DNA of 64,000 nucleotides from positions 62,001 through 126,000 of the forward strand of contig NZ_CP073639.1 in NCBI RefSeq assembly GCF_029962485.1, read 5' to 3'. How positions within the stretch are numbered: position 1 is the first letter of the stretch; every line of letters starts with the position of its first letter. The position numbers and the translations under genes are program-made. Below are positions 42,295 through 51,150 of the stretch, piece after piece. Source of the DNA: Burkholderia cepacia (GTDB lineage: Bacteria; Pseudomonadota; Gammaproteobacteria; Burkholderiales; Burkholderiaceae). The notes under the pieces are model-generated. The model ran no database searches and was not told the origin of the DNA. It saw nothing but the letters and a program-made list of their open reading frames with translations.

Positions 42295-43803
42295 ATGGAT
42301 GCCGTTGTAGCGCAATATCTCGATCGCCATGGCGTTTCGCAGGCGACCCGCAGTTTTCTGGCAACGCCGATGAAGATGTTCATCGGCGGCGCGTGGGTGG
42401 ATGGCAGCGACGGTCAGTTCGGCACCGTCACCGAACCGTCGACCGAAGGCGTCATCACGCAGATCCCGTTCGCGACGACCGACGATCTCGATCGTGCGGT
42501 AGCCGCCGCGCGTCACCAGTTCGATCGCGGCGAATGGCGCCGCCTGAAGCCGCTCGAGCGCGAGCGGCTGCTGCACCGGCTGGCCGACCTGATCGAAGCT
42601 CACGCGGACGAACTGGCCGAAATCGAATCGATCGACATGGGCAAGTCCGTCGCGCAAGCCCGCGCGATCGACATCCAGGGCACCGTCGACACGTTCCGCT
42701 ATTTCGCCGGCTGGGCGTCGAAGCTGCATGGGCGTACGGTCGAGCCGTCGCTGCCCGGCAATTATTTTGCCTATACGCGCAAGGAACCGATCGGCGTCGT
42801 CGGCGCGATCGTGCCGTGGAACTACCCGTTGCAGACCATGGCGTGGAAGCTGGCGGCCGCGCTGGCGGTCGGCTGCACGACCGTGGTCAAGCCGGCCGAG
42901 CTCACGTCGCTGTCGACGCTGCGCTTCGCCGAGCTGGTCCAGGAAGCCGGCATTCCGGACGGCGTGGTCAATATCGTGACCGGTCGCGGCAGCGTGATCG
43001 GCGCCGCGATGGCGAATCATCCGGGCATCGACAAGCTGACCTTCACCGGTTCGACGCCGGTCGGACGCACGGTCGGGCAGAACGCGGTGCAGCACATCAA
43101 GCGCGTGACGCTGGAACTCGGCGGGAAGTCGCCGGTGCTCGTGCTCGACGATGCCGATATCGGCGCCGCCGCGCAGGCGGTGGCCAACGGCGTGTTCTTC
43201 AACTCCGGGCAGGTGTGCGATGCCGGCACGCGCGCGTATGTTCACCGCGATATCTACGACCGCTTTCTCGCGGCGCTGGCCGACTACACGTCGACGCTGA
43301 AGATCGCGCCCGGCCTCGATCGCGACTGCTTCATCAGCCCGCTCGTATCGGCGCGGCAGAAGGATACGGTGCTGTCGTACGTCGAAGCCGGCCGTCGCGA
43401 AGGTGCGGAAATCTGCTATGGCGGGCGTCCGCAGGCAGGCCCCGGCCACTTCGTCGAACCGACGATCTTCGCGAACTGCCGCAACGACATGCGCATCGTC
43501 CGCGAGGAGATTTTCGGGCCGGTGCTCGTGACCGCGCCGTTCGACACGCTCGATGAGGCCGTTACGCTCGCGAACGATTCGGCGTTCGGCCTGGCCGCGG
43601 CGATTTATTCGAACGACCTCGGCCGCGTGCACGGGCTGATTCCGCAGTTGCAGGCGGGCACGGTCTACGTGAATGCGCACAGCACAATCGATCCGGCGCT
43701 ACCGTTCGGCGGATTCAAGACGTCCGGATTCGGCAAGGACCTCGGACCCGAGCAGCTCGACTACCTGATGGAGACCAAGACGGTTTGCATGACGCTGCCC
43801 TGA
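42295..43803 (+). CDS. NAD-dependent aldehyde dehydrogenase
   Basis: A 502-residue aldehyde dehydrogenase. The catalytic Cys308 is in NSGQVCDAGTR, Glu274 in LELGGKSPVLV, the coenzyme-binding region is VPWNYPLQTMAWK, and GSTPVGR is the Rossmann loop. AAGGAAAA lies upstream of the ATG. It belongs to the group that includes phenylacetaldehyde, betaine aldehyde and aminobutyraldehyde dehydrogenases. Its place between the ureohydrolase and permease genes, with an FAD alcohol oxidoreductase downstream, suggests it oxidises an aldehyde made by that GMC enzyme. Confidence 0.9.
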   Translation: MDAVVAQYLDRHGVSQATRSFLATPMKMFIGGAWVDGSDGQFGTVTEPSTEGVITQIPFATTDDLDRAVAAARHQFDRGEWRRLKPLERERLLHRLADLIEAHADELAEIESIDMGKSVAQARAIDIQGTVDTFRYFAGWASKLHGRTVEPSLPGNYFAYTRKEPIGVVGAIVPWNYPLQTMAWKLAAALAVGCTTVVKPAELTSLSTLRFAELVQEAGIPDGVVNIVTGRGSVIGAAMANHPGIDKLTFTGSTPVGRTVGQNAVQHIKRVTLELGGKSPVLVLDDADIGAAAQAVANGVFFNSGQVCDAGTRAYVHRDIYDRFLAALADYTSTLKIAPGLDRDCFISPLVSARQKDTVLSYVEAGRREGAEICYGGRPQAGPGHFVEPTIFANCRNDMRIVREEIFGPVLVTAPFDTLDEAVTLANDSAFGLAAAIYSNDLGRVHGLIPQLQAGTVYVNAHSTIDPALPFGGFKTSGFGKDLGPEQLDYLMETKTVCMTLP

Positions 43804-43953
43804 GCGGCGGCGCGTGACGTGTCGCTTCGTGCCGGCATGCATGGTAAAAACTTGCAGTCGGCCGGACGCGGCACGGTCCTGACATGAAGCCGTCGACCCG
43901 TTCGTTCGAACAGGTCTGATGAATTCGCACTGCTTCGCCCTTTGAAAGAAACC

Positions 43954-45480
43954 ATGGGGTACGACATGCAAGCAGAAACAAACGTATTGAAGGCGCCGCG
44001 CGGCGACCACGGCGCCATCGAAGCGCATTCGATCGACTTCGTCCCGGAAAGCGAGCGGACCGACAGGCTGGCCAGCCAGGGGCCGTTCTGGTTCGTCGGG
44101 AATTTCACGTTCTTCACGATGACCATCGGCTTCGTCGGGCCGAGCGTCGGCCTCGATGCCTTCTGGACGACCGTCGCCGGCACGCTCGGCATCATGTTCG
44201 GCACGCTGTTCATGGCTTTCCACGGCTCGCAGGGGCCGCATCTCGGGTTGCCGCAGATGATCCAGTCGCGCGCGCAGTTCGGCTACCGCGGCGTGGTGCT
44301 CGTGCTGTTGGCGACGCTGTTCGTGTTCGCGGGCTTCAACATCGTCAACCTCGTGCTGATGATGCAGGGCCTGAAGACGCTGTTCCATTGGGATCCGATG
44401 CGGGTCGCGCTGGTCGTGACGGTGCCGGCCACGATCCTGGCGATCCTCGGCCACGACTGGATGCACCGGACGTTCAAATGGTCGCTGTATCTGTCGCTGC
44501 CGCTCTACGGCCTCGTGACGCTGGCCGTGCTGACCGGGTGGATTCATGATGCGCCCGCGGCCGCGGCCGCGGGCAGCGCGCCCGCAGTCCGGCTGGGCTT
44601 CAACTGGACCGGCTTCATCGCGCAGTTCGCGGCGGCGGCCAGCTACAACATCGCGTATGCGCCGTACGTGTCGGACTATTCGCGCTACCTGCCGAAGAAC
44701 ACGCCGAGCGGCAGGCTGATTGCCGCGGTGTTCGTCGGCGCGTCGCTGTCCGGTGCGTGGATGATCGCGGTGGGCGGATGGCTTGGTGCACACCTGCACG
44801 CGACCGACGTGCTCGTCGCACTCCATACGGTCGGCGCCGGGATCGCGCCGCAACTGGGCGGCATCGTCGTTGCGATCACGATCCTGGCGTTCCTCCCGGT
44901 GATCGCGATGAACATCTACAGCGCGAAGCTGACGGCCATCACGAGCGTCGATTCGTTCCGGAAGATCGAGCCGACCGCGAAAGTGCGGATCCTCGCGATC
45001 CTGTTCGTCGTGCTGCTGCAGTTCGGCGTCGCACTGCGCATCTACGAATCGGGATCGGGCTTGTCGGTACTCAACATCTATCTGGTCGTGATGCTGTATT
45101 TCCTCGTGCCGTGGACGGCGGTCAACCTGACCGACTACTTCTTCGTGCGCAAGGGCCGCTACGCGGTGCCGCATTTCTTCCGTCCGCGCGACAGTCTGTA
45201 CGGAAACTGGGGTGGGCGCGGCCTGCTGTCCTACCTGATCGGATTCGTGTCGATGATCCCGTTCTTCTGCATCTTCGACGGCGATCGCGAGGTGTACGTC
45301 GGCCCGCTCGCGAAGGCGATGGGCAGTGTCGACCTGGCCTGGCTGGTCGGGCTGATCGTGTCGGCGCTCGTGTACTACGTGCTCAGCCGCTCGCTGGACC
45401 TGCAGCGCGAGGAAGCGGAAATCGCGCAGATCGAAGCGCACATGCCGGAATACACGACCGGCGAGAAGAAGCGCGGCTGA
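43954..45480 (+). CDS. NCS1 family permease
   Basis: A 508-residue transporter with about 12 membrane helices. NCS1 hallmarks include GNFTFFTMTIGFVGPS in helix 1, HGSQGPHLGLPQMIQSRAQFGYRG before helix 3 and APYVSDYSRYLPKN in helix 6. A purely soluble N-terminus of about 40 residues precedes helix 1. The start at 43954 is one of two close Met codons. It is probably the uptake system for the compound degraded by the flanking ureohydrolase, aldehyde dehydrogenase and GMC enzyme. The substrate is inferred from context only. Confidence 0.87.
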   Translation: MGYDMQAETNVLKAPRGDHGAIEAHSIDFVPESERTDRLASQGPFWFVGNFTFFTMTIGFVGPSVGLDAFWTTVAGTLGIMFGTLFMAFHGSQGPHLGLPQMIQSRAQFGYRGVVLVLLATLFVFAGFNIVNLVLMMQGLKTLFHWDPMRVALVVTVPATILAILGHDWMHRTFKWSLYLSLPLYGLVTLAVLTGWIHDAPAAAAAGSAPAVRLGFNWTGFIAQFAAAASYNIAYAPYVSDYSRYLPKNTPSGRLIAAVFVGASLSGAWMIAVGGWLGAHLHATDVLVALHTVGAGIAPQLGGIVVAITILAFLPVIAMNIYSAKLTAITSVDSFRKIEPTAKVRILAILFVVLLQFGVALRIYESGSGLSVLNIYLVVMLYFLVPWTAVNLTDYFFVRKGRYAVPHFFRPRDSLYGNWGGRGLLSYLIGFVSMIPFFCIFDGDREVYVGPLAKAMGSVDLAWLVGLIVSALVYYVLSRSLDLQREEAEIAQIEAHMPEYTTGEKKRG

Positions 45481-45520
45481 CGCAGCGTACGAATACCAAT
45501 CATCGAGCTAGATAATCAAG

Positions 45521-47206
45521 ATGACTAAGCAATACGACTACATCATCGTGGGCGCCGGGTCGGCCGGCTGCGTGCTGGCCAACCGTCTGACCGAAGATTC
45601 GAACGTCAGCGTGCTGGTGCTGGAATACGGCGGCAGCGATCGCAGCGTGATCATCCAGATGCCGAGCGCCTTCTCGATGCCGATGAACACGAAGAAGTTC
45701 AACTGGCACTACGAGACCGCGCCCGAGCCGAAGCTGGATGGACGCCGCCTGCACTGCCCGCGCGGCAAGGTGCTCGGCGGCTCGTCGTCGATCAACGGCC
45801 TCGTCTATATCCGCGGACATGCGTGTGATTTCGACGAATGGGAATCGCTCGGTGCGCGCGGCTGGGGATACCGCAACTGCCTGCCGTATTTCCGCAAGGC
45901 TGAAGGCTACAAGTTCGGCGGCGATGCGTACCGCGGCGCGGACGGCCCGCTCAGCACCAACAACGGCAACAACATGCAGAATCCGTTGTACGGCGCATGG
46001 GTGGAAGCGGGCGCCGAGGCGGGCTACATCAAGACCGACGACTGCAACGGCTACATGCAGGAAGGGTTCGGCGCGATGCACATGACGGTCAAGAACGGCG
46101 TGCGGTGGTCGACGGCCAACGCGTACCTGCGCCCGGCGATGCAGCGTCCGAACCTGACCGTCGTCACGCACGCGATGACCCGCCAGATCGTGATGGAAGG
46201 CAAGCGCGCGGTCGGCGTGATCTATGAACAGGGCGGCGTCCGGCATACGGTGCGCTGCTCGCGCGAAGTGCTGGTGTCGTCCGGGCCGATCGGCTCGCCG
46301 CATCTGCTGCAGCGCTCGGGCATCGGGCCGGCCGACGTACTGCGCCAGGCCGGGATCGCGGTCGTGCACGATCTGCCGGGCGTCGGCGAGAACCTGCAGG
46401 ATCACTCGGAAATCTACATTCAGTACGAGTGCAAGGAACCGGTGTCGCTCAACGGCAAAATGGGCCTGTTCGGCAAGGCGATGATCGGCCTGCGCTGGCT
46501 GCTGTTCAAGGACGGGCTCGGCGCGAGCAACCACTTCGAAGCGGGCGGCTTCATCCGGTCCGAAGCAGGCCTGCGCTGGCCGGACATCCAGTTCCATTTC
46601 CTGCCGGCGGCCATGCGTTACGACGGCGACAAGCCGTACAAGGGGCACGGCTTCATGGTGCTTACCGGGCCGAACAAGCCGAAGAGCCGCGGGCATGTCC
46701 GGGTGCGTTCCGCCGACCCGTACGAACATCCGGAGATCCGCTTCAACTATCTGGATCGGGAAGAGGATCGCGAGGGCTTCCGTCGCTGCGTGCGCCTGAC
46801 GCGCGAGATCGTCGGGCAGCCGGCGATGGACCGCTTCCGCGGCGTCGAGCTGGCGCCCGGCCCGGACGTAAAGACCGACGACGAAATCGACGCGTTCGTG
46901 CGCGCGAACATGGAGAGCACGATGCATCCGTGCGGTTCGTGCCGGATGGGCGAGGACGACATGGCGGTGGTCGATTCGGAACTGCGCGTGCGCGGCGTTC
47001 AGGGGCTGCGCGTGATCGATTCGTCGGTATTCCCGACCGAGCCGAACGGGAACCTGAATGCACCAACCATCATGCTCGCCGAGCGCGCCGCCGATCTCGT
47101 GCGTGGCCGCAGGATGCTCGCACCGTCCGATGCCGCGGTCGGTTTGGTCGAGAAGTGGGAAGCGCAGCAGCGCACCGGGGCGCCGAAGCGCAAGGTTGCG
47201 GTGTAA
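45521..47206 (+). CDS. GMC family FAD alcohol oxidoreductase, choline dehydrogenase-like
   Basis: A 561-residue GMC oxidoreductase. The FAD dinucleotide site is [13 protein letters not shown] at residues 11-23, GMC signature 1 is [15 protein letters not shown] near 80, signature 2 is [17 protein letters not shown] near 250, and the catalytic region has [10 protein letters not shown] near 470 and a C-terminal NPT-like [14 protein letters not shown]. It resembles choline and other alcohol dehydrogenases (BetA group), which deliver electrons to the membrane quinone pool. It is 40 bases downstream of the permease gene, the last gene of the LysR-associated cluster. It would turn an alcohol into the aldehyde taken by the neighbouring aldehyde dehydrogenase. 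Confidence 0.9.
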   Translation: MTKQYDYIIVGAGSAGCVLANRLTEDSNVSVLVLEYGGSDRSVIIQMPSAFSMPMNTKKFNWHYETAPEPKLDGRRLHCPRGKVLGGSSSINGLVYIRGHACDFDEWESLGARGWGYRNCLPYFRKAEGYKFGGDAYRGADGPLSTNNGNNMQNPLYGAWVEAGAEAGYIKTDDCNGYMQEGFGAMHMTVKNGVRWSTANAYLRPAMQRPNLTVVTHAMTRQIVMEGKRAVGVIYEQGGVRHTVRCSREVLVSSGPIGSPHLLQRSGIGPADVLRQAGIAVVHDLPGVGENLQDHSEIYIQYECKEPVSLNGKMGLFGKAMIGLRWLLFKDGLGASNHFEAGGFIRSEAGLRWPDIQFHFLPAAMRYDGDKPYKGHGFMVLTGPNKPKSRGHVRVRSADPYEHPEIRFNYLDREEDREGFRRCVRLTREIVGQPAMDRFRGVELAPGPDVKTDDEIDAFVRANMESTMHPCGSCRMGEDDMAVVDSELRVRGVQGLRVIDSSVFPTEPNGNLNAPTIMLAERAADLVRGRRMLAPSDAAVGLVEKWEAQQRTGAPKRKVAV

Positions 47207-47296
47207 GTGCGGTGCGACGTCGCGCGTCGGCCTGGCGGCCGGCACGCGGCGGATGTGCTCGCACCGGCAGCCGCGCGCGAGCGGCGGGCTGCCCTG

Positions 47297-47995
47297 TCAC
47301 CGCTCGGGCTTCGCGTTCGGCGACACCGCGCCGCATGCGCGAATCACGAGCTGCACGACCTGCTCGGTCTTCTCGTCGAACGCCTTCTTCGTGAAGGTGC
47401 GCTTGCCGCTCAGCGCGCGGATCTGCGCATCGAAATCCGCATAGTGCTGCGTGGTCGCCCAGATCAGGTACATCAGCGCATGCGCGTCGATCGGCGCGAG
47501 CAGCCCGCGTGCGATCCAGCCGTCGATCACGCTCACGCGCGTGTCGAACCACGGCTTCACGCGTTCCGACAGGATGTCCTGCATGTGCTCCGCGCCGTGG
47601 ATGATCTCGTTGGCCCAGACCTTCGAGCCGAGCGGGCGCCGCTGCGACAGCGCCATCTTCGCGCGCACGTAGCCGCCGATCGCTTCCACCGGATCGTCAC
47701 CGGCCTCGAACGAGCCGGCCGCGCGATGCCAGTCCTCGAACAGGTCATCGAGCACGCGGCGGTACAGCGCGAGCTTCGTCGGGAAGTAGTAATGCAGGTT
47801 CGCTTTCGGCAAACCGGCGCGTTCCGCGATCATCGCGGTGCTCGCGCCGTCGAGCCCGCGTTCGGCGAACACGGCCTCCGCACAGGCGAGCAGATGCGCT
47901 TCGTTGGACTCGCGGATGTGTGCCTTGCGTCGCCGCAAAGGGGCGGACGTTTCGTCGCTGTCGGTGGCTTCGGTTGCCGCCTCGTCATGTCTCAT
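47297..47995 (-). CDS. TetR family regulator, RutR-like
   Basis: A 232-residue TetR-type repressor. The helix-turn-helix is at about residues 35-70 (STAMIAERAGLPKANLHYYFPTK), after an Arg-rich N-terminal extension. The ligand domain, with SKVWANEIIHGAEHMQDIL and LIWATTQHYADFDAQ, matches the RutR group, which senses uracil or thymine. It is divergent from the reductive pyrimidine catabolism operon and is its likely regulator. A perfect 7-4-7 palindrome at 48173-48190 in the shared intergenic region is a candidate operator. Confidence 0.88.
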   Translation of the reverse strand: MRHDEAATEATDSDETSAPLRRRKAHIRESNEAHLLACAEAVFAERGLDGASTAMIAERAGLPKANLHYYFPTKLALYRRVLDDLFEDWHRAAGSFEAGDDPVEAIGGYVRAKMALSQRRPLGSKVWANEIIHGAEHMQDILSERVKPWFDTRVSVIDGWIARGLLAPIDAHALMYLIWATTQHYADFDAQIRALSGKRTFTKKAFDEKTEQVVQLVIRACGAVSPNAKPER

Positions 47996-48350
47996 CGTTA
48001 CCCTCGCGCGGCGGGCATGCCGCGTTGGGCTTCATTCTAGCCGCTGATCCGCGTCGAACGCACGCATGCGGATATCGCGCGTCCGCCGCGATGCTGCATT
48101 GCGATGGCACGTTTCTCGCTCTAAAGATTCCCGCAAGAAAGACATTGCTTTGGTCATTTTGATCGTCTAAAACCTGTCCAATCGGACAGGATTCGATGAG
48201 CGGCGGAAACCTCTCGACCCGATTCGTCGGACGAACTTCGCGAACGATCGGGGCATGCACCGCGCTTGGGCGGCGTTGCCCCGAAACAGGCATGACACGC
48301 ACCGGCACAGACCGGCTGACGACATTACCGACCCCACAGGAGCGATACGA
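47996..48350. other. Divergent regulatory region
   Basis: 355 bases between the TetR gene and the pyrimidine catabolism operon. The stretch at about 48110-48175 is relatively AT-rich and leads into the palindrome at 48173-48190. No gene is supported; promoters for both directions are expected here, but a confident -35/-10 pair was not found. Confidence 0.45.
48173..48190. promoter_or_regulatory. Palindromic operator candidate
   Basis: CCTGTCC-AATC-GGACAGG, a perfect 7-bp inverted repeat with a 4-base centre. It lies about 160 bases before the hydrolase ATG and 178 bases from the TetR start. Size and symmetry suit a TetR-family dimer. It differs from the E. coli RutR consensus as I recall it. 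Confidence 0.55.
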
Positions 48351-49631
48351 ATGAATGCGGTATCGGAAACAGTGAAGCGGGCAGCGTTCGACACGTCGAT
48401 CAAGGTCGACGGGAAGCGGTTGTGGGACAGCCTGATGGAAGTCGCGAAGATCGGCGCAACGCCGAAAGGTGGCGTATGCCGCCTCGCGCTGACCGATCTC
48501 GACAAGGCCGGCCGCGACCTGATCGTCGGCTGGGCGAAGGCTGCCGGCTGCACGGTGACGGTCGATACGATGGGCAACGTGTTCATGCGCCGCGCGGGCC
48601 GCGTGGCCGACGCGGCGCCGGTCGTCACGGGCTCGCACGCGGATTCGCAGCCGACCGGCGGCCGCTTCGACGGTATCTACGGCGTGCTCGGCGGCCTCGA
48701 GGTGATTCGCAGTCTCAACGATCACGGGATCGAGACCGAGCATCCGGTCGAGGTCGTGATCTGGACCAACGAGGAAGGCTCGCGCTTCGCCCCCGCGATG
48801 GTCGCGTCCGGCGTGTTCGCCGGCGTTTTTTCGCTCGAATACGGGCTGTCGCGCAAGGACGTGGACGGCAAGACGATCGGCGAGGAACTGGCGCGCATCG
48901 GCTACGCGGGCGACGTGCCGTGCGGCGGGCGCAAGCTGCACGCGGCGTTCGAGCTGCATATCGAACAGGGGCCGATTCTCGAAGCGGAATGCAAGACGAT
49001 CGGCGTCGTGACCGACGCGCAGGGGCAGCGCTGGTACGAGATCACGTTCACCGGCCAGGAAGCGCATGCGGGGCCGACGCCGATGCCGCGTCGCCGCGAT
49101 GCGTTGCTCGGTGCGGCGCGCGTGGTCGATCTCGTCAACCGGATCGGCCTCGATCACGCGCCGTTCGGCTGCGCGACGGTCGGCATGATGCAGGTTCACC
49201 CGAACTCGCGCAACGTGATTCCAGGCCGCGTGTTCTTCACCGTCGACTTCCGGCATCCGGACGACGCCGTGCTCGCGAAGATGGATGCTGCGCTCCGCGA
49301 CGGTGTCGCGCGCATCGCGGCCGACATCGGGCTCGAAACGGAACTCGAGCAGATCTTCTATTACAAGCCGGTCGCGTTCGATGCCGCGTGCGTCGAAGCC
49401 GTGCGTGGCGCGGCCGATCGCTTCGGCTACTCGCATCGCAACATCGTGTCGGGCGCAGGGCACGACGCATGTTATCTGGCTCAGGTCGCGCCGACATCGA
49501 TGGTGTTCGTGCCGTGTGTCGACGGCATCAGCCACAACGAGATCGAGGACGCGACGCCCGCATGGATCGAAGCCGGCGCAAATGTGTTGCTGCACGCGAT
49601 GCTGTCGCGCGCATGCGAGCCGGCTTCATGA
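48351..49631 (+). CDS. N-carbamoyl-beta-alanine/L-amino acid amidohydrolase
   Basis: A 426-residue zinc-dependent M20-family hydrolase of the HyuC/AmaB/beta-ureidopropionase group. Metal-binding motifs are present: SHADSQPTGGRFDG (about residue 98), TNEEGSRF (about 141), HIEQGPILE (about 204) and the C-terminal SGAGHDACY. It would perform the last step of reductive pyrimidine catabolism, hydrolysing N-carbamoyl-beta-alanine to beta-alanine, CO2 and ammonia. AGGAG is 8 bases before the ATG. It is the first gene of the operon with preT, preA, a permease and dihydropyrimidinase. Allantoate hydrolase is the main alternative but fits the context less well. Confidence 0.88.
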   Translation: MNAVSETVKRAAFDTSIKVDGKRLWDSLMEVAKIGATPKGGVCRLALTDLDKAGRDLIVGWAKAAGCTVTVDTMGNVFMRRAGRVADAAPVVTGSHADSQPTGGRFDGIYGVLGGLEVIRSLNDHGIETEHPVEVVIWTNEEGSRFAPAMVASGVFAGVFSLEYGLSRKDVDGKTIGEELARIGYAGDVPCGGRKLHAAFELHIEQGPILEAECKTIGVVTDAQGQRWYEITFTGQEAHAGPTPMPRRRDALLGAARVVDLVNRIGLDHAPFGCATVGMMQVHPNSRNVIPGRVFFTVDFRHPDDAVLAKMDAALRDGVARIAADIGLETELEQIFYYKPVAFDAACVEAVRGAADRFGYSHRNIVSGAGHDACYLAQVAPTSMVFVPCVDGISHNEIEDATPAWIEAGANVLLHAMLSRACEPAS

Positions 49632-49758
49632 CGCATCGACCGTAGCAGCCCGGAGGCTGCGTATCGCCTGACTACAGGATTCCTCAGCATGACCGCCCCG
49701 ACTGTGCGCTCGCAGCCGGCGGGGACGGCTTTGTCTCCACTCAGTCGAAGGAACGCGT

Positions 49759-51096
49759 ATGACCACCAAGCCAACCGGCGATATCGCCGCGCATCGCCTG
49801 TCGTCCACGCAACTCTCGTGCGAATTCTCCGATATCGCGCCGCTGCTCGATCCGACCGCCGCCGCAGCCGCCGCGAGCCGCTGCCACTACTGCTACGACG
49901 CGCCGTGCGTGCAGGCGTGCCCGACGCAGATCGACATCCCGAGCTTCATCCGCAAGATCGGCAACGGCAACCTGAAAGGCGCCGCGACCGACATCCTCTC
50001 CGCGAATCCGCTCGGCGGGATGTGCGCGCGCGTGTGCCCGACCGAGATTCTGTGCGAAGGCGCGTGCGTGCGGAATCACCAGGATGCGCAGCCTGTCGCG
50101 ATCGGCGCGCTGCAGCGCCATGCGACCGACTGGGCGATGGAAACCGGCGCGGTGCAATTCCGGCGCGCGCCCGAGACGGGCCGCCACGTCGCGGTGGTCG
50201 GCGCAGGGCCGGCCGGGCTCGCGTGCGCGCACCGGCTCGCGCTGGCCGGGCATCGCGTCACGCTGTTCGATGCGCGACCGAAGGCCGGCGGCCTCAACGA
50301 ATCCGGGATCGCCGCGTACAAGACGGTCGACGATTTCGCGCAGCGCGAAGTCGAGTGGCTGCTGTCGGTGGGTGGCATCACGCTGGAAACGGGCGTCGCG
50401 CTCGGACGCGACGTGACGCTCGACGCGTTGCGCGAGCAGCACGACGCGGTGTTCCTCGCGATGGGCCTCGGCGGCGTGCGGGCGCTTGCGATCGACGGCG
50501 AGCAACTCGGCGGCGTGATGAACGCGGTCGACTTCATCGAACAGGTGCGGCAGGCCGACGGGCTCGAGAACGTGCCGGTCGGGCGGCGCGTGGTCGTGAT
50601 CGGCGGCGGCAATACGGCCATCGATGCGTCCGTGCAGAGCCGCAAGCTCGGCGCCGAGCGTGTGACGATGGTGTATCGGCGCGGCGTCGAAGCGATGAGC
50701 GCGACGTGGGCCGAGCGCGAGTTTGCGCAGAAGAGCGGCGTGGCGCTCGTCACGCACGCGAAGCCCGTACGCATCGCGGGCGCGAACGGGCAGGTGACGG
50801 GCGTCGAATTCGAGGGCGCATCGGGCGAGCGTTTCACCGTCGATGCGGACATGGTGCTGAAGGCGATCGGCCAGACGCTGGCGCCTGACGGTGTCGCGGC
50901 CGCGTTGCTGACGGCCGACGGCACGCGCATCGCGGTGGAAGCGGACGGGCGCACGGCGCTGCCCGACGTATGGGCCGGCGGCGATTGCGCGGCGACGGAC
51001 GGCGTCGACCTCACGGTGCAGGCCGTGCAGGACGGCAAGCGCGCGGCCGCGTCGATCGACGCGGCGCTCGCCGCACGCGACGCGAAGGCGGCCTGA
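49759..51096 (+). CDS. preT: Dihydropyrimidine dehydrogenase, NAD(P)H-binding subunit
   Basis: A 445-residue FAD/NAD(P) oxidoreductase related to the small subunit of glutamate synthase. The N-terminal Fe-S region carries the cysteines CHYCYDAPCVQACPTQ and MCARVCPTEILCEGACVRN (about residues 38-115). The FAD site GAGPAGLACAHRLA lies near 148, and the NAD(P) site GGGNTAIDAS lies near 284. Together with PreA it reduces uracil and thymine to their 5,6-dihydro forms. AAGGAA precedes the ATG. The preA gene starts 54 bases downstream. Confidence 0.92.
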   Translation: MTTKPTGDIAAHRLSSTQLSCEFSDIAPLLDPTAAAAAASRCHYCYDAPCVQACPTQIDIPSFIRKIGNGNLKGAATDILSANPLGGMCARVCPTEILCEGACVRNHQDAQPVAIGALQRHATDWAMETGAVQFRRAPETGRHVAVVGAGPAGLACAHRLALAGHRVTLFDARPKAGGLNESGIAAYKTVDDFAQREVEWLLSVGGITLETGVALGRDVTLDALREQHDAVFLAMGLGGVRALAIDGEQLGGVMNAVDFIEQVRQADGLENVPVGRRVVVIGGGNTAIDASVQSRKLGAERVTMVYRRGVEAMSATWAEREFAQKSGVALVTHAKPVRIAGANGQVTGVEFEGASGERFTVDADMVLKAIGQTLAPDGVAAALLTADGTRIAVEADGRTALPDVWAGGDCAATDGVDLTVQAVQDGKRAAASIDAALAARDAKAA

Positions 51097-51150
51097 GCGC
51101 GCGGCGCACCCGAGCACTTCGATCACGACCCCATTCTCACGGAGCCGAAC

